In this document: positions 20,138-26,227 of the stretch, in pieces | Layout of the letters: every line of letters begins with the position of its first letter | Position numbering within the stretch: position 1 is the stretch's first letter | IMG/VR virus record: IMGVR_UViG_3300020056_001723 | Span: 1-26,227 of that record | Source: a virus | Direction: 5' to 3' (one strand) | DNA: 26,227 nucleotides | The notes under the pieces: model-generated | Databases searched by the model: none | Told to the model about the DNA's origin: nothing | What the model saw: only the letters and a program-made list of their open reading frames with translations | Position numbers and translations under genes: made by a program

Positions 20138-21275
20138 TTTTTGCCTCGTATACTCTATTATGTGTATCATTACACAAAATAAAAGTTGTACATTTACTTA
20201 GTCTTTTCAACTTATCTGCGCCAACATAAGTACATGCTGATCGCATTCCGCCAAGAATATCTTGAACAGTAGATGCAACAGTACCCCTGTATGGAACGAG
20301 TACTTCTCTACCCTCACTTGCACGATAGTCTTTCAGTCCACCAAAGTGTTTTGTGTTTGCTGCATCTGAACTCATTCCATAAAACTTCACAAATTTTTTC
20401 ACTTCTACTTTGCGTGTACGGTTATCTAAATGATCGCCTACTTCATATACAACTTCGTTTGTCTCGTAATATTTATTTATAACCTCTCCACCACCCTCAA
20501 TATGTCCAGCGAGCATACCGCCAAGCATTACAAAGTCTGCACCAGCAGCAAATGCCTTTACAACATCACCAGCTGTCGTACACCCACCATCAGCAATAAT
20601 ATGCCCGCCAAGGCCATGAGCGGCATCAGCACATTCGATAACAGCGGAGAGTTGAGGATAACCGACTCCAGTTTTAATACGAGTAGTACACACACTGCCA
20701 GGGCCAATACCCACTTTAACAATATCTGCTCCATTTAAGATTAACTCCTGTGTCTGATCTGCAGTAACAACATTTCCTGCAATAATTACAATTCTTGGAT
20801 AGTTTTGACGAAACAGTTTTACAAACTCTACAAATCTTTCCGTATATCCATTTGCAACATCAATACAGACATATTTTAAAAGTGTACCGACTTGTTCATA
20901 AACATTACGAAACTTCATTTCGTCTGCATCTGTTATTCCAATAGACATGGCAACACATTCAGTTCTTTCTTGCATGTCGTTATCAAAATAAGAAACAAGT
21001 TCATTCACTGTATATGTTTTAACGAGACATGTAAAAAGGCCACCCTCTGCGAGTTTGTCTGCCATGTCAAAAGTACCCACCCCATCCATATTTGCAGCCA
21101 TGATGGGCACACCTTCGTAATGCACATCACTTACATTATCTGGGAAATCTGCAGAATAGTTTCTATATGTAAACCTTCGTGCAAGGTCAACTTCCCTTCT
21201 AGAAGTTAGTGTACTTCTTTTGGGGCGAATGAGGACATTGTTGTAATCCAGTTTTACTTCACTGTCGATTCTCAT
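20130..21275 (-). CDS. guaC: GMP reductase
   Basis: 381 residues, slightly longer than E. coli GuaC (347). IMPDH/GMPR barrel: PIMAANMDGVGTFDMA, the catalytic loop KVGIGPGSVCTTRIKTGVGYPQLSA with Cys196 and Thr198, the IADGGCTTAGDVVKA phosphate site, and FYGMSS with YRASEGREV later. It lacks the CBS domains of IMP dehydrogenase, and the loop fits GMP reductase, which makes IMP from GMP with NADPH. In infection it would move guanine nucleotides toward IMP and adenine nucleotides, fitting an AT-rich genome. Coupled by ATGA to the gene before it and by overlap to the lipase. Confidence 0.9.
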   Translation of the reverse strand: MRIDSEVKLDYNNVLIRPKRSTLTSRREVDLARRFTYRNYSADFPDNVSDVHYEGVPIMAANMDGVGTFDMADKLAEGGLFTCLVKTYTVNELVSYFDNDMQERTECVAMSIGITDADEMKFRNVYEQVGTLLKYVCIDVANGYTERFVEFVKLFRQNYPRIVIIAGNVVTADQTQELILNGADIVKVGIGPGSVCTTRIKTGVGYPQLSAVIECADAAHGLGGHIIADGGCTTAGDVVKAFAAGADFVMLGGMLAGHIEGGGEVINKYYETNEVVYEVGDHLDNRTRKVEVKKFVKFYGMSSDAANTKHFGGLKDYRASEGREVLVPYRGTVASTVQDILGGMRSACTYVGADKLKRLSKCTTFILCNDTHNRVYEAKNV

Positions 21276-21907
21276 GCAGTTTCACCAATTGCATGTTCAT
21301 TGCGCCATTCTTTCAGACTTACGACAAAGTTTGCCGCATCTTCCCATTGACGATCACTCAATGATTCCCACATAACATCTTGGAAAAAATCTGAAGATTC
21401 GTCATCTTCCCATTCCAAGTCATCAAAATTGTATTTTCCATGCAACTCTTTAGGGTATTCTGCAATCACAGCGTCAACGATCTCTTCGTATTCGTCTTCC
21501 CATCCATCATATAATTCATCTCCGTCATATACATAGGCCCCTGCAAAATTGGGTGCCTCATCTTCATATGTAAAGATAGTAATCATTTCTGGGTCGAGTT
21601 CACTCAATTCTTCTAAAAGATAATTTAATGCACCTTCTGGTGGACTCCATGCAGATTCACCGTTTAAATATCCTTCATCGGCATCCATGTCTTCAATATA
21701 ACTCCATTTGGGCCCGACATGTTCAGTAGTCCAACTATACTGTTCTGTCTCTTCATATGTTATTGAACTGGTAGGGTCTACAAAAATATCTCCTAACCAT
21801 TGATGGGATGTATCAGTTCTAACACGCCCTAGAATTTCTTTTAATTTTTCTTTTGCTGCATCATTCATCGAATCGAATGTAATGCTCCAGTGTACATGAT
21901 TTGCCAT
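21272..21907 (-). CDS. Api92/YubB (DUF1281)-like protein
   Basis: 211 residues, very acidic. The start MANHVHWSITFDSMNDAAKE, the segments GPKWSYIEDMDAD and GESAWSPPEGALNYL, and the later FTYEDEAPNFAGAYVYDGD follow the pattern of the ferredoxin-like Api92/YubB (DUF1281) proteins of phages and plasmids, whose role is unknown. The last third is full of Asp, Glu and Trp and might mimic DNA. Coupled to guaC by ATGA. Confidence 0.6.
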   Translation of the reverse strand: MANHVHWSITFDSMNDAAKEKLKEILGRVRTDTSHQWLGDIFVDPTSSITYEETEQYSWTTEHVGPKWSYIEDMDADEGYLNGESAWSPPEGALNYLLEELSELDPEMITIFTYEDEAPNFAGAYVYDGDELYDGWEDEYEEIVDAVIAEYPKELHGKYNFDDLEWEDDESSDFFQDVMWESLSDRQWEDAANFVVSLKEWRNEHAIGETA

Positions 21908-21909
21908 TA

Positions 21910-22107
21910 TTAATCTCCAAAAGGTCTATCAGTTTTAAAACATAGTACTTCATAGTTCATCGGCTCCCCAAGATTGGAAACAATAAAAGATTTTGCTTCC
22001 TCGCATCTCTGTTCGGTTTCGTATAGTTCTTGATCGAAGATTGTAACTTCGCCAGTGGGGCCAGACATTAAGAATACTAAAATCCAATATAAAGGTAATT
22101 CAACCAT
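21910..22107 (-). CDS. small exported or membrane-tethered protein (65 aa)
   Basis: Starts MVELPLYWILVFLMSGPTGE: a hydrophobic N-terminus (about 4-15) that is a short signal or anchor, then a charged helix with Cys (ETEQRCEEAKSF) and a strand with Cys (YEVLCFKTD), allowing a disulfide outside the cytoplasm. GGAG precedes the ATG. First gene behind the promoter at 22135-22163. Similar short phage proteins exist, but the role is unknown. Confidence 0.65.
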   Translation of the reverse strand: MVELPLYWILVFLMSGPTGEVTIFDQELYETEQRCEEAKSFIVSNLGEPMNYEVLCFKTDRPFGD

Positions 22108-22128
22108 AAAGTAATCTCCAAATTTTCA

Positions 22129-22158
22129 ATAACCATAATATATCATTTTATTGGTTAT
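22129..22158. promoter_or_regulatory. inverted repeat across the promoter, candidate operator
   Basis: ATAACCA (22129-22135) and TGGTTAT (22152-22158) are perfect 7-bp arms 16 bases apart, spanning the -10 and spacer of the promoter at 22135-22163. The arms lie almost on one face of the helix, a common layout for a dimeric repressor. Confidence 0.5.
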
Positions 22159-22163
22159 GTCAA
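22135..22163 (-). promoter_or_regulatory. sigma70-type early promoter
   Basis: TTGACA (22158-22163), 17 bases, TATTAT (22135-22140) on the minus strand. The -35 overlaps the last codons of the MazG-like gene. It opens the nine-gene operon from 22107 to 17043. Confidence 0.85.
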
Positions 22164-22424
22164 GAATATATTTGAGTATTTTTTGAGTTTTTCTTTCTTT
22201 TGATGTGCTCTTTCATCAATCTCGTTGAAAGAAACTAAATCAAATTCGTGCAAAAGGTCGATCATACATTGAATATCGCCTATTTCTTCTGCAAGTTGAT
22301 CTGTTTTATCAGCATCTCTTCCAAATCTAATTATTTTAGATGCAACTTTTTGCAATTCTGAACACTCTTCGATTAAAATTACCAACATTTCAATCTCTGG
22401 ATCTGTAAGTCTAGGTTTATTCAT
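22155..22424 (-). CDS. MazG-like nucleotide pyrophosphohydrolase
   Basis: 89 residues, all helical, with the metal motifs LIEECSELQKVASK (E19, E20, E23) and LAEEIGDIQCMIDLL (E47, D50) of the MazG/all-alpha NTP-PPase superfamily. These enzymes cleave NTPs, dNTPs or alarmones to monophosphates. MazG-like genes are frequent in marine phages, where a role in nucleotide supply or ppGpp signalling has been proposed. GAGG lies 6 bases before the ATG. Shorter than the classic two-domain MazG. Confidence 0.85.
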   Translation of the reverse strand: MNKPRLTDPEIEMLVILIEECSELQKVASKIIRFGRDADKTDQLAEEIGDIQCMIDLLHEFDLVSFNEIDERAHQKKEKLKKYSNIFLT

Positions 22425-22432
22425 TTTTTACC

Positions 22433-22582
22433 TCAATGAAGTGTTTTTGGGCGATTCCTGATTAGATACTCAAGTACTTGAGACCAATATTGGTATCCCC
22501 AACTAGATTTATTATTTTCAAATTTTTCAACTATTCTAGCCACACTTTCTATGCGTCTGTCCATTAATTGTTCATATGTCAT
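22433..22582 (-). CDS. small hypothetical phage protein (49 aa)
   Basis: A 49-codon frame starting MTYEQLMDRRIESVARIVEK, helical with an aromatic middle (SSWGYQYWSQVLEYL). I take the ATG at 22580-22582 with GGAG just upstream, over one four codons earlier. First gene behind the promoter at 22603-22631 and followed by the MazG-like gene. I recall similar short proteins in marine T4-like phages; no function is known. Confidence 0.7.
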   Translation of the reverse strand: MTYEQLMDRRIESVARIVEKFENNKSSWGYQYWSQVLEYLIRNRPKTLH

Positions 22583-22602
22583 TGGTCTCTCCATTTTCAG
22601 CT

Positions 22603-22631
22603 ATACTACCACCATTCGTCATTTCTGTCAA
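22603..22631 (-). promoter_or_regulatory. sigma70-type early promoter, divergent from a late promoter
   Basis: TTGACA (22626-22631), 17 bases, TAGTAT (22603-22608) on the minus strand, reading toward the MazG-like gene. Its -35 touches the late octamer on the opposite strand. Confidence 0.85.
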
Positions 22632-22639
22632 TATAAATA
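22632..22639 (+). promoter_or_regulatory. late promoter (TATAAATA) of the tail-fibre genes
   Basis: A perfect T4 late octamer on the plus strand, 28 bases before the tail-fibre ATG. It begins one base after the -35 of the divergent early promoter. Confidence 0.9.
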
Positions 22640-22667
22640 GTAGAAAATTTTAAATATTGGGCAAAAG

Positions 22668-25157
22668 ATGGCAACAAACTATACAGATTATGTAAATCCA
22701 AGTAACTTTCAAACAGTTTGGATTCACCATTTAGAAAGTTCGGATATTGATGGAGCAGTTAATACACTGGTTCCATCACTAACAGTTAACGCAAGCTCTT
22801 TAAAAGGAACTTGGTCTTTAGTAGTAGATGGTGTTGTAATATTGAGAAATTATGATTTCGGTTCTAGGGCACCAACACTAACCTTATTAAATGGCAACTC
22901 CTATGAGGCTGGAGATGTAATCGACTCTTCATCATATAATGAATTTACAACGAGTACTATTACAGAAAATGTTACTGTGTTTGGAGAAGACTTTCAAAAT
23001 GTGTTGCTGGGTAGTCCTGCAACTGGTACATTAAGTTCTGGATGGGTAGAAGCGACTGCAAGTGCAGAACAGGGAACCACTACAAATGGTTTTACTGGAC
23101 TACAAAATGTTTTTGGTGGAATTACAACTCAATTTAGTTCATTTGGTGTTGGCAGTTTTACTGGTGGGGCTGGAACTTGGTATTCTGCACCTTCATGGGC
23201 ATATGACTCAAATGGAAATGTAAGTTTATGGTCTCCTGATTATGTTTTAATGATGACACCAACCGAATTTGATGATATGATAACTGAAGGCCTAGCAGTT
23301 GGAGATACTATCATTTCACCTTCAGTTTTGGCCGGAAGAAAAATAAAATCATTAATCAATTATACAGACTCAAGTGATCAATTTAGAGGAGTTATCATAG
23401 ACGGAAGAGTTGGAGATACTTTATGGAATTATACAACAACTCCAACCGCAATTTCGGGAGTAACAGACCAACTACAACATCAACAATGGATGCAGGGAAT
23501 TGGTTCTAGGCCTGCAAATATGACATACAGCATTTTTGATGATTGGAACAATCAAACTATTATTACTACATCAAGGCCATTTGGGGGGTTGACTGATGGT
23601 ACTGTAGGAAGTTGGGGAATAATTGAAAATAATAGTATTATAACTAGTCAAAACACACCAAGTGCAACTACCCACACAACTACTTCGAATTCTACATATA
23701 CAAGAAAACAATTAGTTTCTCAATATCAAGGTTATAATGTATATAGAATGGATATTGATAATCCTGATACTACAATATCCAGAACTAGAGATGTTACTAT
23801 AGCAGAAAGTTCTGACTATCGTTATTACGATGTCATGGCAACTGCCAAAGAAGAATTAGAAAATTTTGAAGCGCAAGTTGCCGTTGTCTTTCCAATTGAT
23901 ATAATGATGCGAAGATTAGAGACTGCATTTGGAGGCAACCAACTCGATTGGAGTTTTATCAAAGTCGCAGAAAATATGAACGCAGCAAACGCTGAAGTTC
24001 TACATTTAAAAGAAACATATGGAGTAACTGCAGTTGCAGTACCCCTAAAAATGACAGTAGGAGCAAATTTCGTGAAAATCACATCAAATCAATTAGAAGA
24101 TTTTGACACATTCGGTGCTCAAACAGATGACATTCTTCAATATTATGAAACAGAAAATCTACAAAAAGTTTGGAGAAATGTAACTCTGGACTATGCACTG
24201 TCAGAAACATATCCAAATAAAATTTTCATGGATTATGACACCCCATCAGATAGAGCAAACAATCTTGCATTTAGTTCAGTCCAATCCATTTGTATGTTTT
24301 TAGATACTAACAATAATGAAGCAAATAATTATCTTGCATTATTCAATAACTATAATACTGATACATCTCTAAGTAAAGAGGATGCAATCTTTAGAGTAGA
24401 TGAAAACGGCGACATTATCGGAACAAATGATTTAACTATTGCGAATGATGCGACTATCTCTAATAATTTAACTGTACAAAACGAATTGATTTTTAATGAA
24501 GGTGCGAGTATCAGTGAATTTGGTGGAGAGTTATTAATTAATGCAAGTTCAGAAGGAAGTAAGGTTGAATTTTTTGTACCAAGTGCAGATTCTGTAACTA
24601 TTAACAACGATCCAATCGCAACACATTCTCATGTATCCAGTGCAATTGCAGCACTAGTGGATGGCGCACCAGAAGCACTAGATACATTAAACGAACTTGC
24701 AGCTGCAATCAATGATGACGCATCAGTTTACGATACAATCGTAGATGCACTTGCACTTAAACTAGACGCCGAGGATGCAGTTATCTCGACAGTTGGAACA
24801 ACCGCACCATCAGACCCCTCTACTGGAGATTTCTGGATGGACACTGGTGGTGGTGAGTTCTATGTAAGAAACAACTCAAACGCATGGACGCAAGTAAATA
24901 TTTCAGATATAAATCAACTAAGTGATGCATCTGGACTTTTGAGTAGTGGGGGGATAACAGGAATTGGTTCTACGACTACTCCTGCGAATGGAAACAACTC
25001 AACAGTAACAGTTGCAGCGGCTGCAGGACGCACCGTTGTTGCATGGTCACCTAATCTCACTGGCAGATCGCAAACACTAACAGCTGATGCAAATGGTTCA
25101 TTTACAATCGGTGGGATTAGTGCGTCTGACCCTGTTGCATGGTATTATATTTATTAA
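22668..25157 (+). CDS. tail fibre / structural protein
   Basis: 829 residues, Ser/Thr/Asn-rich and strand-rich, the only complete plus-strand gene. About residues 600-640 hold a run of ITNDAT-like short repeats (LTIANDATISNNLTVQN) of a fibre shaft, and about 655-690 hold ALVDGAPEALDTLNELAAAI, a helical motif common in receptor-binding fibres of marine T4-like phages. GDFWMDTGGGEFYV follows (about 722-735), then a Gly/Ser-rich tip. Late promoter in front. The 10-base gap to the next fibre gene implies co-transcription. The receptor is unknown. Confidence 0.85.
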   Translation: MATNYTDYVNPSNFQTVWIHHLESSDIDGAVNTLVPSLTVNASSLKGTWSLVVDGVVILRNYDFGSRAPTLTLLNGNSYEAGDVIDSSSYNEFTTSTITENVTVFGEDFQNVLLGSPATGTLSSGWVEATASAEQGTTTNGFTGLQNVFGGITTQFSSFGVGSFTGGAGTWYSAPSWAYDSNGNVSLWSPDYVLMMTPTEFDDMITEGLAVGDTIISPSVLAGRKIKSLINYTDSSDQFRGVIIDGRVGDTLWNYTTTPTAISGVTDQLQHQQWMQGIGSRPANMTYSIFDDWNNQTIITTSRPFGGLTDGTVGSWGIIENNSIITSQNTPSATTHTTTSNSTYTRKQLVSQYQGYNVYRMDIDNPDTTISRTRDVTIAESSDYRYYDVMATAKEELENFEAQVAVVFPIDIMMRRLETAFGGNQLDWSFIKVAENMNAANAEVLHLKETYGVTAVAVPLKMTVGANFVKITSNQLEDFDTFGAQTDDILQYYETENLQKVWRNVTLDYALSETYPNKIFMDYDTPSDRANNLAFSSVQSICMFLDTNNNEANNYLALFNNYNTDTSLSKEDAIFRVDENGDIIGTNDLTIANDATISNNLTVQNELIFNEGASISEFGGELLINASSEGSKVEFFVPSADSVTINNDPIATHSHVSSAIAALVDGAPEALDTLNELAAAINDDASVYDTIVDALALKLDAEDAVISTVGTTAPSDPSTGDFWMDTGGGEFYVRNNSNAWTQVNISDINQLSDASGLLSSGGITGIGSTTTPANGNNSTVTVAAAAGRTVVAWSPNLTGRSQTLTADANGSFTIGGISASDPVAWYYIY

Positions 25158-25167
25158 GGAAAATTAA

Positions 25168-26227
25168 ATGGCAAACTTTCCTTCTACACCTTCTAATGAT
25201 GATGAACATACTATAGGAAGTAGAACTTGGGTATATAACTCAAGTAAAGTTGCGTGGTTAAGAAAGGCAATAATAGAAGGCCCAGCACCAGTGGCACCGC
25301 CACCACCACCAACTGATCCTGCTCCAGAACCAAGTATAGATAGTTTTTCTCCAGACTCTACAAGTATATCAGAAGGACAGACTGTAACATTTACAGTAAC
25401 AACATCTAATGTACCAGACGGCACAGTATTTAATCTTTCTCTTGTGGGAACCTCTTCAAGTGCAGATTATCCAGCAGCAGTACAAATCGGCGATCCAGTT
25501 CCAAGTACTATTACTATCAATTCTAACACTGCACTTTTCAGTATTACATTCGAAGATGATGGATTGAATGAAGGAACCGAAACATTAATTGCAACTATAA
25601 GTGGAAATGTTACCTTTACTGATGGTGCGAATACTATAACTAGAGCATTATCAGAGACTGCAGATACAGTTTCAATTTCTGATGTAGATGTTCCTACTTA
25701 CTCAATTTCAAGTCCTGCCTCTATCAATGAAGGAGACACCAGAACATTTGTAGTCAATACAACACTTGTTCCAAACAATACAACTTTGTGGTTTACTGTA
25801 AGTCCTTCAACAGACCTTTCCCCAGAAAATGGTTCATTTACGATTAACAATGATGCAGGAAGTTTTGATATTTCTGCAACTGAAGATGCAACTACTGAAG
25901 GAACAGAACAAGGAACAGTTGAAATTAGAACTGGAAGTGTAACAGGTACAATTGTGGCGACTGATGCATTTGCTATTAATGATACTTCTACTTCACCAGC
26001 AACTTATACAGTAACAGCGCCAGATTCTATTAACGAAGGTTCTTCTGGTACAATTAATGTAACAACAACTGATGTTCCAGACGGAACAACATTATATTGG
26101 GCCGTAAGTCCATCAACACAATTTATGCAATCATCTGGTTCTTTTAGTATCACAAACAACTCAGGTTCATTTACCGTTGTACCTACTGCTGACTCGTTGA
26201 CAGAAGGAGATGAGAATGCGGTCATCC
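25168..26227 (+). CDS. Calx-beta repeat adhesin, C-terminus outside the window
   Basis: 353 codons up to the right edge, starting MANFPSTPSNDDEHTIGSRT with AAGGA 7 bases before the ATG. A short head (about 1-35, TWVYNSSKVAWLRK) resembles fibre attachment ends, then a Pro-rich linker (VAPPPPPTDPAPEP), then Calx-beta-like units about 100-125 residues long starting near 65, 184 and 285, each with S-I-(N/S)-E-G and a later DxxxEGxE calcium loop. Such repeats bind calcium and extend adhesins. It follows the tail fibre and is probably a virion adhesin that can grow or shrink by repeat number. Confidence 0.85.
   Translation, partial: MANFPSTPSNDDEHTIGSRTWVYNSSKVAWLRKAIIEGPAPVAPPPPPTDPAPEPSIDSFSPDSTSISEGQTVTFTVTTSNVPDGTVFNLSLVGTSSSADYPAAVQIGDPVPSTITINSNTALFSITFEDDGLNEGTETLIATISGNVTFTDGANTITRALSETADTVSISDVDVPTYSISSPASINEGDTRTFVVNTTLVPNNTTLWFTVSPSTDLSPENGSFTINNDAGSFDISATEDATTEGTEQGTVEIRTGSVTGTIVATDAFAINDTSTSPATYTVTAPDSINEGSSGTINVTTTDVPDGTTLYWAVSPSTQFMQSSGSFSITNNSGSFTVVPTADSLTEGDENAVI

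Noticed and set aside
23825-24607. Minus-strand frames inside the tail fibre
   Set aside because: No ribosome sites or promoters, and composition typical of antisense to a Thr/Asn-rich gene.

Overview
The window reads as part of the genome of a marine T4-like (myovirus) phage, not a bacterial chromosome. The DNA is AT-rich. About fifty short genes are packed almost without gaps and are joined by stop/start overlaps (TAATG, ATGA, TGATG). T4-type late promoter octamers (TATAAATA and variants) occur beside near-consensus sigma70 promoters (TTGACA, 17-18 bases, TATAAT-like). Gene content is typical of ocean T4-like phages: a DUF458/YkuK RNase H-like protein, a 2OG-Fe(II) oxygenase, a MazG-like pyrophosphohydrolase, an A-type Fe-S carrier, a SleB-type wall hydrolase, and a long tail fibre followed by a Calx-beta adhesin. 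CsgG, CsgF and lipoproteins with lipoboxes imply a Gram-negative host; SAR11 or another low-GC marine bacterium is a guess. No tRNA, CRISPR array, insertion sequence or replication origin was seen. No gap between genes exceeds 300 bases.

Layout. Nearly everything up to 22.6 kb lies on the minus strand. From 1 to 5.2 kb there are small phage genes, a DUF262-HNH nuclease, a small putative DNA-binding protein behind a promoter with an operator-like inverted repeat, a cupin, the RNase H-like protein and the oxygenase. From 5.3 to 6.7 kb a late-type block holds a secreted Pro/Thr-linker protein, an AbrB-like protein and the SleB hydrolase. From 6.7 to 9.1 kb lie small hypothetical genes driven by two nearly identical 56-base promoter repeats, consistent with early genes. 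From 9.2 to 11.9 kb a late promoter leads into a tiny membrane peptide, a CHASE2-class III adenylate cyclase, a small charged protein and the Fe-S carrier, ending in a terminator.

From 12.2 to 16.97 kb a late promoter opens a curli-like operon. Its order is a quartet of small genes arranged A-B-B-A, then csgF, csgG, a curlin-repeat protein, a FecR-domain protein and a second curlin-repeat protein. From 17.0 to 22.1 kb a sigma70-type promoter drives an operon of a small protein, an Api92/YubB-like protein, GMP reductase, a class 3 lipase, small membrane proteins and a secreted metzincin-type protease lipoprotein. At 22.6 kb an early promoter (minus strand) and a late promoter (plus strand) stand back to back; the late one opens the tail-fibre and adhesin genes.

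The most remarkable part is the roughly 7.7 kb stretch from 9.2 to 16.97 kb. A phage appears to carry an outer-membrane amyloid secretion channel (CsgG/CsgF), two exported curlin-like subunits, a FecR-domain protein whose own C-terminus resembles a curlin strand, and, under a separate late promoter, a membrane CHASE2 adenylate cyclase. No CsgE, CsgC or CsgD is in view. I infer a late-expressed system that coats or remodels the infected cell surface, perhaps tied to cyclic-nucleotide signalling.
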